64,000 nucleotides of DNA from Halichondria panicea. Its lineage: Eukaryota > Porifera > Demospongiae > Suberitida > Halichondriidae. Positions 50,740-62,700 of this stretch are shown here, one piece after another. Location: contig NC_087380.1 of assembly GCF_963675165.1 (NCBI RefSeq), positions 1,975,803 through 2,039,802 on the forward strand, given 5' to 3'. Position 1 is the stretch's first letter. Every line of letters begins with the position of its first letter. The notes under the pieces were generated by a model. The model did not search any database, was not told where the DNA came from, and saw only the letters and a list, made by a program, of their open reading frames with translations. Both the position numbers and the translations under genes were made by a program.

Positions 50740-51800
50740 ATGAAGAAGTTACAAAGTAACTGCATGTGTCTCTTGGCTGGTCCTTTTGACTGGAGCTGCT
50801 CAGCTCTTATTAGTGTGTGGAGGTATGTTCTTACCTTAAAGTTAAGGCTATTTAAAGACAGGTAGTAATTTTAGCGTTTTCTGATTTTTCTCCGTTTTTA
50901 GGGTGCTAATTTTGAGCAAATTTGTACTAGCACAACATGTGTCAAAAGATATATAAGTATGATTTTAGGAAAAGAATCAGAAACAAGGTGCTCATAGAGC
51001 ATTCACTCTGTGCTGTTAGCTTCATCGCATCATGATTTCACACAGCGGCAAAACGGAACTTTTACCGTAATAGAGTGCAGTACAAGCTTGCTGTACATGT
51101 AGGGAATATAATAATCAACTCACCCACTCCTAATGAAACTGTTCTCACTTTCTCTCCACTGAGAATCTCAGATGCTGTCACATACTGTTGTCACGGTAAC
51201 CTCACCACTGCCATTCCCTATCAACTTTTCTCAGACAGCAGCTATTTTAACTTAATTGTTCAAAGTAACGTTCATATTAAATCTCCATAGCTACGTGCAA
51301 AATATTCTTTGTACAGTACCCAGACCAACAGTGACAATCTCAAGGTCTCCCTCTACCTCAGCTTTGTTTGCTAACCTCAGTGTGGTAACATTTACATGTC
51401 AATTGTCTATACATGTAAACATTGATACTCCCGTCACTTTGAGCTTGACTTGGACTCGTGAAGTTTATAGTGATGAAGATGATACAACCACTGAAGTGAT
51501 CGTGGTGAATAGTACAACCAAAGAAATCCAGAGAAGATGGACCTTTAATGATTTTAGTTCAAAAGACCAGAGAGCGACTTGCAATGGAACAATAAGCTCA
51601 GCTATAGCAGGTTTATTCAAGGCAATAGCAGTATGGATGGTAACACGTTATCTGTTGCTGGTGAGTTGCTGTTTTCATAGCATGATAAAAAGCTAACACA
51701 ATCTCTTTATTCAGGTGTGTTTCTGATGTTCAACGGCAGTGTATTTAACGACAATATGACCTCTGTACCAGCGAGGGATGTACGTGTCATACAGTGTCCT
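50740..51800 (+). pseudogene. Receptor G, broken remnant
   Basis: The signal-peptide exon has four extra bases (AACTGCATGTGT against GACTGTGT), so its frame shifts. It is followed by a decayed MITE, then the 3' part of the second Ig exon (about 51070-51264, SPTPNETVLTFSPLRISDA), the third Ig exon (51317-51660) and the start of the YCC exon (51716-51800, SVPARDVRVIQC). That exon is cut at 51800 and runs into spacer DNA (TTACCTGTTGTGTTG). No Sushi, membrane or tail exon remains. Confidence 0.8.
50832..51070 (+). mobile_element. Decayed copy of the ACGGGTA-end repeat
   Basis: TTTTAGCGTTTTCTGATTTT and neighbouring DNA match 6020-6060. The interior and right end are diverged or replaced. It lies in the first intron of receptor G. 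Confidence 0.45.
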
Positions 51801-51929
51801 GCATTACCTGTTGTGTTGCGTGTACAGTGCACCTTAGTGATAACATGGATTGATTGTTGATGCTAATTAATTTTTGGTACAACAATGCGTCTTATTTTGA
51901 AGTCATCCCCCTCCCCCCCCCTCCCTTAG

Positions 51930-53614
51930 GAGAGATGGTTCTCGAGACATGCCCACTTGTAAACCCAACGAGACCTTCCTGGTTCGACCCAAGGGTAATG
52001 TGGATGATCGAGTCCTCAACCATGCCTTAATTGTCACACACACCATCGACATCGTGTAAGTTTTACCTAGTGCACGTAACTGCACATGTAAATGTAATTA
52101 TATAGGTACAACAGTGTGCTCTTAGACTATTAGTATTCTGTCCACGTTGGTTGAATGCTGTATGCATTGGTAAATAGCTAACTCTAGATTCTATCTTTCA
52201 GGCTTAATTGTTATCAGGGGTGCTCACTGGATCTACCACTGATTATTATATTGGTCCCCATCTGGCACCCCATTGCTTATACCAATACATGTCCAATGCA
52301 TATGCACTTTTCAGTATAGGCATTACTTTAGGGTATTTCCTGAGTAGAGCTGGGTATACAGTAGCACACATGTAGACTATGTACCATTCCCACCACTGTG
52401 TATACCATAATCTAGTTAAATCTACCATTGGCTTTCTTTGTTATAGCTGTACAGCTATGTACTTAGTGGGGTGATGTGTGCTTGCTTTCACTGTTATATT
52501 GAGTGCTTTATTGTTTATTGTGAACATTACATGTTGTGTTGTCCTGAGACAATGTTTGTTTGTGCACCTTTCAATAGCCTAGGGCTGTGATAGTTTAGGA
52601 ACTCTAGCAAATGGTGGTGTTGCCTTTGCTCCATTAGTCAATCTGTTCACTGTGTTAGTGATAACATGACTGAAGTGATTGTTCATTGTACAGTGGAACC
52701 TCCATAAAACGGACACCATTGGGGAACAGCCTTTTGGCCGTTATAGAGAGGTGGTCTTCCTTGGGAGGTTCCGATTGCCAGCTATGTATATGAGGTAATT
52801 TCTTGCTGCAAATGGATCTTGGAGCTTTGCTAACTGCTTCTTTAGCTCATACAAGCTTTGAAAAGGCAAGCTACAGCTAGGTTTTCACGATTGTGCAAAA
52901 TAATGCTATCTCAGCAATAATTTTCTGCTAATTCTGGGTGTGGCTGTCCGTTCTGGGAAGTTATTATCCATTGCTAAAGCCGGCTGGTTGGGGACTAGAA
53001 AGCTGCTTGTTATACGGAGTAGAGAGGTGGTCGCTCCTGAGAGGTTGCTTTACATTGAAGTCATTCAATCCGGACCTGAGCTCTTGGCCGTTATATAGCA
53101 TGTGGTTGCTCTTCGGAGGTGGTCGTTAATTAATGGAGGTTCCACTGACTGTACTTTCAATATTGAAGTCATCCCCTCCCCCCCTCCCCCAGAGGAGAGA
53201 TAGTTCTTGAGACATGCTCACTGGTAAACCCAACGGGACCTTCCTAGTTCGACCCAAGGGTAATGTGGAGGAGTCCTCAACCATGCCTTGTCACACACAC
53301 ACCATTGACATTGTGTAAATTTTACCTAGTAGAAACGAACGATTAATTTTGGCTTTCTAAATTATGAATTCTATGCATCTGATTTTTGATCACTATTGAC
53401 ATTATATTTCAATTATCTCCCGTGCAGAGATGGAGGCAGGTTCAAGAGGATCCCCGTGTACAGAGACCCTGCTGGAGGGTACGGATTTGCATCACTATTC
53501 TTTGACTTGCTCAGTTTAGTTCTGTACTATGCCACCAACACGATGGAGAAACACAACCCTGAACTAGAGACAATGCTTAGATACTCTGCATTCCATGTGG
53601 ACAGGGGCCGTTAG
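51930..53614 (+). pseudogene. SH2 domain fragments, p85-like, copy 7
   Basis: Two FLVR exons: 51930-52055 (ETFLVRP, with inserted bases after GNVD) and 53193-53313 (GTFLVRP, with TGA upstream where CGA codes Arg in other copies). Exon 2 is 53428-53614: GGRFKRIPVYRDPAGGYG, a two-codon-scale loss at FASLFFDLL, then HNPELETMLRYSAF and stop. Between the FLVR exons lie spacer blocks and a MITE (52691-53147). Confidence 0.65.
52691..53147. mobile_element. MITE with CAGTGGAACCTCCAT ends
   Basis: Left end CAGTGGAACCTCCATAAAAC, right end TTAATGGAGGTTCCACTG; 457 bp, no ORF. This terminal type is common in invertebrate genomes and resembles non-autonomous Tc1/mariner-pogo elements. A TA precedes the left end; the right target duplication is not clear. 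Confidence 0.75.
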
Positions 53615-53791
53615 TAACTGAACTAGCAGCTGTACAGTATTGTGTGTGTATAGTGTAGGATTCTCTTTCTGTGTATGTGCTGTATGTATGTATGTTGATG
53701 TGTGTGTGGAAGTTGCAATCACAATTTCAGACTTCCTGTTGTCGTCAGATTAAAGTCAGTTTAATTTGCTATTGGAGCATGCATGAGAAGC
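53615..53791 (+). promoter_or_regulatory. Conserved 5' flank of receptor H
   Basis: ETS-type ACTTCCTG at 53731-53738, about 54 bp before the ATG; the other conserved blocks are present. Confidence 0.45.
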
Positions 53792-56700
53792 ATGAAGAAG
53801 TTACAAGGTGACTGTGTCTCTTGGCTGGTCCTTTTGACTGGAGCTGCTCAGCTCCTACTAGTGTGTGGAGAGGGTTTACCTGCTGGTATGTTTATCGTTC
53901 ATGATCTCAGTATAATTTATATAGAATGTAACAAAATGCTATGCAGTGTATTTATCTCTGGGATCAACCAACATCATCACTAACAACACTGAGATCCTCA
54001 TCACTGATATTGGAGATGATAATGATAATGGTCATCCCCCTCTCATCTGTCACACTGACCTTGTGGGCTGTTGTAGACGCAGTGAGACAATGCTAACAGA
54101 AGGAATTGGAGATTGGTACTATCCAAATGGTGCTCTTATTCCTGGTGGATCGGGATCTTCCTCAGATTCTCTATCATTTGTTAGATGGAGAAATAATCAA
54201 ATGATCAGACTGGCTCGTAGAGAAGATTTTACCACTCCTCCGTTGGGTCCAACCGGATCCTACTGCTGCACTGTGAAAACTAATGAAGGAGAGATGATCT
54301 TCTGTGCTAACTTGGGTAAGTGAGCCAATACATGGGTGATTTAAGAGCTAAATATCTAGCTATAAGTACATACGTATATCCAACAAAGATATCTGGGAAT
54401 TGTTTTGACAACCAAACTAGCTCTCATGGACCAACCACTACAATGCAATCTGTTCCAAAGCATATACTGTTCTTTAAACTCACTGTTTCAACACTTACAC
54501 CTGTCCCACCAAAATACGTTGGTTAGATCTTATTTCACGTACTGTTCTCAAGTGTGGCCTATACTGCAAAACATAATTCGCCTCGACTAAAGCTGCACTT
54601 ATCATGCTCAAATTGCTACCCTTAATATAACGTACTGGCTTGAATTACAAGATATCATGATTGTCTTTGTGAAATGCATACAACATGTACAGCCAGCTGA
54701 AAACTTCGACATAACCCAGTACATCAGGCTGAGTGATCAAGACTTAGTTTGCCACCCAGAATGCTTCAAGTAGAAAACTCGTTAACGTTAGAAAAAGCCT
54801 GTACACAATGTCACTACAATACCACCCGTCACTTGTGTGTACTGTTCTCAAGTGTGGCATCCAAACCTACTACAAAACATAACTCACCTCGAGTATATAA
54901 GGCACAGTTGACCAATCAGTGCATGGCAATAAATTAATGTTTGTACGTGTGAATTCTACCCATGGTATCATGCACTGTATACAAACACCCATAATTATAG
55001 CTAACCGGATATAAGTATTACATACAGTAGCTCCGTCCATGGATGCAGCTTAAAGTGCTTAACTTGAAATAAAAATTTTATGCACAGTTTATGCTAAAAC
55101 TAAAAGCATGAGCAAGCTTATGATCATGCATGCACAACAATAATAAAAGGTAAGCATGCATGGTCTAAACATATAAATGAAAGCACCGCGGGTGCTGATG
55201 CCTCGGTGGAGTGCCTAAGCTACATAACATAAAGCTACTAATAGCTAGCGTTTATACACACATTGATTCTAATTATCATGATGAACATTTTTAATTTTAC
55301 TGCATGCAGAATCCAGAATCACAGGGAAACTCAAGGAGTGAGTAATGATTGACGATGATTGTTGTTAAAAACGATTGATGCCAAAAGTTTAAGTCTAAAA
55401 TTAATGGCTGCAAGTCAGCAGAGCCTTGCAGCTCTCTTCTCACTCTTGCAGCTAGCGTTCTAGTGCAGAGCTATAGCTACTAGGTAGTGACTCCGGTGAA
55501 CAAGTTTTGCTACGAACTCTTCTGAAAAGGCTGCAATGGCATTTCATGTACCTACTATTATAAACGGGTACTAATTTTAGCGAATTTTAGCGAATTTGTA
55601 ATTAACGCTAAATTAAATACGCGCTAATAATAAAACGGAATTTATGAATCTCATTAAAAAAAATTTTTCATGTGCTTTTGTAATGTAATGTACTTTTGAA
55701 AGTATGCTAAGCAATTTAAGCTAGCCCTTTTTTCATCTGTATCTGACTCCAAACTTTCTATTCAACCTTAAAACTCATACTTATAACTTACTTGGTAATG
55801 AATTTGCTACAAATCCACCAAAATTAGTAACCAAAAACCCAAATTACTACCCGTCTATAATAGTAACATTAAGGTAAGCAAAACTCCGCATAACTCGAGA
55901 ACGAAGCTTTATTTTGCAAATCCACGAATACTAATCCAAGAAAACATGACTAGAAGCCTATATAGAAACTCTTACTTGCACTTCATTAATCAATCCTTGA
56001 GCAGCTGTAACAGTCTACACACACACATAGTGGCAGCCAGAGGCGTTTCTAGAGATTGAAGCAGAGGGGTGCTCAAGAGCACAGAAAAAAATGGGGTAGC
56101 GCGCGCGATTTTACGCCCTCGCATTTATTGCGGCGCGTCTTTTACACAGTAATAAAGTTTTTTAGACTGAGGACAAGCATGTAGTTGTATAAAAATAATA
56201 AAGTAATGAAACACATGTAAGTACTATCTGAACTAAGAGCCAGCTCAATTGAAATGTCACTGTTCTTCAGCGCATTGTGGGTGTGGGAGCCACGAATGCA
56301 TAGAAGTGAGGGTCTTAAGAGCGAAAAGGAGAGCCTGCAGCGAATCCAATTAATCACTTTGGAGAACGGGGTGTCCTTCTTGACAGACACGAGTGATGAT
56401 ATATCCTCTTGAACACAATCTTGGCTTCTTTGCCCATATACCTTCAGTTGAGGAGAATACCAAGGGAGAGAATGAGCCATGTTCTATATCCCTGAATCTA
56501 TGGCCATATATACGTCTTTTTTCCGATTGGTGTTTGTTGTATGCTGTGGATAACTGGGCTGAGCGATTACTTTGTGCGTTGGGGTAAAAAACTCTAATGT
56601 CAAAAAATGCACATTGCATGCATCCTGTCCCAAAACCCACGGGCTTTAACATCCAGCCTCGCTCCATCTTCTGTTTGCTGTACGGTGAGATAGCCTTTCA

Positions 56701-59700
56701 CCGGTCAGCGGTTGCAGCGTTGGCTCTAATTCAACATCATGGCAGATCTCCGTAACCAGGTCAGCTGTTATGTCTCTTACTTCATTGTGGAGAATAATAG
56801 GAAAGCCACCTTTAGGACAAATCATTGTGTGGTTGCGTGGTTCACATCAAAAGACTTCCCACAAGCACAAGTCTCTGGCTGATGAGGAATGTGCCACGCA
56901 TAGCGGAGGAGCGCGTCTATTACTAGTTGGGCGGAGTCCAACCAACGCTGCGCTCTGGGTTGGGTATCAGTACATGTAGCAGTTTTGTTCCACCGGTACT
57001 TGAGACAGAGTATGAATATTGTTTAATCTTTAAGTGGCTGACAACCGCATGGCTCAGGGGTGCGATATAAAGAAATCAATTAACTATTTGGATGGCTATT
57101 CTAGCTGACTGGATCTAGCTATAGTTGTTTTGGAATTCAAGAAAGACCTCAGATTCTTAGAGAAAGTAGAAAAATACTGTAGCCTGTAATATAAGATTTA
57201 GTACAGGCAGAAATAAACTTTTTCATAATAGTTAGACATCTAGCACAAGGAGAGGTACAGCCAGCTATAAGACTACCCCAAGGCTTCTGAGAAGCTTTTC
57301 GAAGACCAAAGAAGGCATACATAACACAGGTTTTGTCCAAACTAATGATCTAATCTTATTGGTAGCACAACAAAACTTAAAACAAAGACAAGTCCTTTTA
57401 ATTAATTAATACATACTGTTCAAGCTTCATTCATAGATGCTAAGATAGACTATGCTTCTTTTCTAGTAGCCTAGATATCCAGCAGGAGCTGTTTCTGCAT
57501 TCTCCAGAGAAATACAGTGTCCCAGCTTGCCTTGTCAGCTAAATTGAGCTGTAAGGTTTCCCACTTGAACGCAGCAATCTGATTGGGCTGCAAATTTCTT
57601 GCAGTGGGAACAAAACTGCTACATGTACTGATACCCAACCATGAGCGAAGTGTTGGTTGGACTCCGCCCAACTAGTCTATTACATGCATAGCGACCAGGG
57701 GCGGATCCAGTGGGGGGCTTTGGGGGCTTGAGCACCCCCCTGGCCTCAAGAATTCCTACTTTAGTCCTATGAGTGTCTGACTTGATGACAAGCCTGCCTG
57801 AAGGATACTCATAGATCTAGACCTAGCTAGCACAGTGACTCGATATCCAATAACGACGGGCCTTGGCCACACCCAGTTTAATACTGAGCATGAACAATAA
57901 TTTTGATGAGTATGCATGCAGGAAACACAAAAAACCACTAAAAATGAATGAATTAGCAATGATGAGGATGCACAAAAATTTGAATTCAATTTCACCATGT
58001 CAATTCTGAAGTTTTTCCAGAAACAGAAAGAAACAGTGGAAAATGAAGATGAAGATACTCACACATCAGGTAATGAAAATAAGATTATACTAAATGAAAA
58101 AAATTAATAGATTTTTGTATCAGATTTGGGAATCAGTTCTACTGCCGGAGATAACACTTACAGTCCAACTCCAGATCAATATGCAAGCTCTCATGTCCCA
58201 GCAATGTCCCAGCAGACACCCCCGATGGATACTTTTGTCGCACGATATCGATTCCAGTACTTGATCATCTCCTGTCGGAGCTACAATCTCGGTTTGGTGC
58301 CCATCAGCAAACAGCCTTGTTGGGCCTCTCGTTAATTCCCTCTCTGATTGTTACTTTTGATCGTGATGAATGCGTGTCCAGGTTCAAAGCTCTTGGTGAC
58401 CTGTATAAAGATGATCTACAATCACCTGAATGTTTGGAGAGTGAGCTACATAGCTGGCAGATAAAGTGGAAAACACATCTAAACAATCATGGAAAGAGCA
58501 GCTTGCCCACAAGCCTCATACTCACCTTGAGACATATTAGCTCTATGTACCCAAACATATCCACTCTGATCAAGATCCTCTGTGCTCTACCAGTCACCTC
58601 CTGCTCAGCTGAAAGATCCTTTAGCGGACTAAAAAGGATCAAGACAGCGTTTAGATCTTCAATGACTAATACTCGACTGACTGGACTTACTCTTCTGCAA
58701 ATACACCGTGACATTCCCATTGACATTGAAGCAGCCATTGACCAGTTTGTTAGGATGCACCCAAGGCGAATGGCAATGATGGAAATTCTGGAGGATGATT
58801 GAGGCAGTCTTCTCTAAGTATATAGTCTCTTTGTTGTTGCGTTTATGTTCCCACTAATTGGTGGGTGTGGTCCCGAGAAGGGGCGTGGTTTCGTAATTTC
58901 GGCCCGCGCTGATGTACTTCTCTACAACTATAGCACCCCCTAGCCTCGATCCCAGGCCGAGTTTTCGCTTTTATAACGGTTAGGCGAACAACTGGGCCTG
59001 GTACTAGTTGTCTGCGCATGCGTCAGTCGTTCGTCAGATTCTGACGAATGGATATTCTCGTTCACTTTTGTGACATTTATATTCGTGTACTATCGTGTAC
59101 TAGAAGTCAGTTCCCGTTTTATCATTATTTGGAATGGCTCTTAGCTGAAGCTTCTCTCTTCTCTGAAGCTTATTCTGAAGACTGAACAACAAGGAAAGAG
59201 GTATAAAGCTTTGTCAAGCTTGTTAAGGTCAGATATTTTTGTGTGGGCCCTATGGCTATGCTATCAAGTCTTGTTCATGTTTGGCAAGATCTACCGGTAC
59301 GTAGGTAGACTATAGTTTCATCATTAATATGGTGGATCAAGTGAAGAGTGTGAGCTAGAGAACTTGGTGCTGCCATCATCAGCTCGTTGACAATGACACT
59401 ATAACCGAGAAATTTAATATGTATAGATCTACACGTATTTAAAATGTCTACTTCTCTGTACAGGATCTAGGAGCAATGGCTAATATCCAGCTATCCCAAC
59501 AGTGCTCCTCTTGGCTATAGTAACGGACGAGACTGGACAGTTTGAGGTAAGGGTTTAACCGTTTTGGTTTCTTTTAATATTGTCCTATACTCACAGGACT
59601 GGAGTATGACCTGCTCATTCGAGCGTTGCTGGGTAGCTCAGAGACATCAAGAGAATCTACGTTTTCTCAAGCAAAATTTAACTGAGTTACGAGTTGGGGC

Positions 59701-62700
59701 CTAGAATCACAGAAGTCCAGCAGCCTGCTAAATCTTTTTGAAACGTAATTTGAAGGCATTCAATCATCCTGAAGTTGCCCTGGGTCACTGTAATTGTGCT
59801 GCAGCACAACTGGCAACTCCCTAGGCCTTTGTGAAGCAGCTCCCTATGTGCATCTTTTGTGTACTCACTCTGTGCATTTTCTGTGTACAAATTTCGATTA
59901 TTGATTTATTAAATATTATTTTTTGCCGACCACAAATATACAATGAAACTTTGACGCATGCGCAGACAACTAGTACCAGGCCCAGTTGTTCGCCTAACCG
60001 TTATAAAAGCGAAAACTCGGCCTGGGATCGAGGCTATAGCACCCCCCTGCCTTGTTTTCTAGATCCGCCCCTGGCGACTGCGTGATAATAAGAGTATCAA
60101 GACATAATAAATTATTAATATGAGTCAGTCATCTTGTAGGATCTCCATGCACTGATCTCCTGGGGTACATCCTAGCAAACTGGTCAATCACTGCAATGGG
60201 GATGTCCATGCAGTCAGTCTAGTGTTAGTCATTGCTTCTCAGTATCTCTCAGTGGAGCAAGAGGTGACTGGGTCCCTGGGAGAGTGCAGAGGATCTTGAT
60301 TAGCCTCGATTCCAGGCCACTCTCAATTGAGAAAGAGGGATCGAGGCTAGATCTTGATCAGCTACCGTATAGCGGGTATATTTCGAGGGTATAAATTTTC
60401 GCGGATGGACCTCTACAAAGGAATTCGCGGATTTTATTTTCGTGGTCTGAGTTCCAGCCTTTTGGCGCATGCGCACATCAACATGCAGCTGTACCTCCAC
60501 ACCGTTAGCCTCGAATCCAGGCCTAGCCTGTATGAATCGGTGAGGCACTATGTCCTCCACCTCTAGCAGAACGTTTACTGTGCAGGTCATGGTCAAGGGA
60601 TACAGTAGACGTAGAGCAAGCTAGCTGGCTATACCGGTGTCCTTGTCTCTAGATTCCTTTTTCTTTCCTCTTATTGTCGATAGGTGTGGTCAATAATACT
60701 GAACACGCCTACTATTCAATAAGATATAAAATTTCGTGGGTATAAATTTTCGCGGTACAGGCTCAATCCGCGAAAACCGCGAACATTTTTATACCCTCGA
60801 AATATACCCGCTATACGGTATTATGCACAACATTGGAACGGCAATGCTGACTGCGCATGCTCAATTCATGACTTTTAATCAAGATAGAGCTGCAGGTGGT
60901 ACCTCTGGAGCTGCACAGTTAGCTAGCTAGCTACTGAGTGATAGGATTAGTTTCATGGTTGTCTGGGAGGACAGGGGGGTGCTCAAGCCCCCAAAGCCCC
61001 CCATTGTATATGCCACTGCACACACTACCGTATACCTCGCTTGCGCATGCGCACCGAGGCATAATGAATTATCAATGTTCTTTCAGTGATTTCTCATGCA
61101 GTCAAAGGCCTTACGCTCTTGGAAAAATTAATAATTCAATATGCGAATTTGTTAGAGAAATTATTCAATCTTGAGGATCGAGTCAAGACATTTACTGTAG
61201 GCGAGTAAAAACTGAAGTATCCGACGTACACATATTTTTTATCTATTGTGTTGGTATATCAGTAAACTTAATGACCGGTATTTTCAAGTTACTCTTATTG
61301 TGCTCCAAAGTAATAATGCCACTTCGTTCCAGCCTTAACTGTCACAGGGTTCGCGATTCCTTGAGCATAAAAGAATAGTATAACGGGTAAAAAAGCATAA
61401 TGTACCCTAATCAAGCGTGAATGCACTGCACTGTATAATTGTGGTAAGCTGTTCCATAGATCAATGCTCTCAACAAATACTTTCCCACTCTTCCACTTCA
61501 TGACTGAGGGACCCATACAATGACTCTCTCCCTAACTTGTATCTCTCCTTCTCATTGCCCGTCACAAAGACTTTGGAATGCGCTGTGCCTATATACTATT
61601 AACCTATACATACTTCATCTAACTCATCACTTCACAGAACACTTCAAAGGTCACTTCGATTTTTAAATTCCCTGTACTTTCCACTACCTATGTCCCTGTA
61701 ACAGATGTATTGTGAACTGCAACCAGAACTAGCTAGTGTTAACAATCTGTCTGTATTATGTGTTTGTCCCATTACAATTATGTATTGTATACTCAGCGGC
61801 ATCATTTTAGTGATCTTGATGACTGTCTGTCAGTCTTCTTTCTTTTATATCATTACCTCAGTCACTGTGTGACTGTAACTTAAGTTGAATAAAGATTGCT
61901 ACAACATTTTAATGCAGTTGTATGTCTGTCTCTCCCTCCCCTGACGAATGGGGTGATCTCCTACTCTGACCCAACACTGGGTGTGGGGAGTGTAGCTAAT
62001 CACACTTGTAACCATGGATACAGTCTCAATGGAAATGCTACTAGGACTTGTACTGCACTCGTGATCTGGACTGGATATGATCTAAGCTGTGAATGTGAGT
62101 CTTTAACTTATAGCTTTGTATTTCGAACTAACGCTAAATTACCAACTATACTGTATATCGGGTTTCGAATGCAAGGTTAAGCGAATGCGAATGATACTGT
62201 GTAAGACTGATTGCGTTTCTAACTGTTGCGAATTGCGTAGGAAATTTAGCATGCGCATACTCATTCTTTGCGTGTAATTTTGATTTCAAAAACTCGTAAT
62301 TAGCAATCAAATTATATTATTATTATCTTCCAATATCAGCTTCAACAATACCGGAAAACACAACCCCCACACTACCGAGAACTTCAGTTTTCTCGGATTC
62401 AGAGATTACAACATTCACGGAAATGGAAAAAATAGCCACCACGCAAACTACTCCTCCTCAACCCACCAGCTGCATTGACCTAGCGGAACTGCTTAATAGA
62501 CTGATTATAATAATGTACAGTATGGACATTACAGGTAACATACCAGAAGGCACTGTGGCCACCTACAGCTGTTTGAATGGCTATTCTGTTTCTGGAGACA
62601 CAACCAGGACTTGTGAACATGATGGAACCTGGAGTGGATCAGACCCAACTTGTGAAGGTTCTCTTGTAATTACTATTCTGTTCATTGGTGTCCCCCCACT

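Larger units (their letters stand above)
57696..60073 (+). mobile_element. hAT-type DNA transposon, internally deleted
   Basis: Ends CAGGGGCGGATCCAG and CTAGATCCGCCCCTG; GCGAC occurs directly outside both ends. The coding part starts at the ATG 57997 (MSILKFFQKQKETVENEDED), continues at about 58123 (LGISSTAGDNTY) and then 58317-58802 with the hAT C-terminal dimerisation region (LPVTSCSAERSFSGLKRIKT). The N-terminal exon and the C-terminal region are in different frames around 58220, and the catalytic middle of a full hAT transposase is missing. A second element is nested at 58941-60036. Confidence 0.75.

Noticed and set aside
56142-56667. Overlapping minus-strand frames
   Set aside because: No recognisable domain, signal or homologue; probably chance frames in transposon-derived intron DNA.
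61295-61516. Minus-strand frame with LWNSLPQ
   Set aside because: A LINE-like word, but the neighbouring plus-strand words (RLWNA, CTFHYLCPCN) fit better; I could not support a separate minus-strand element.
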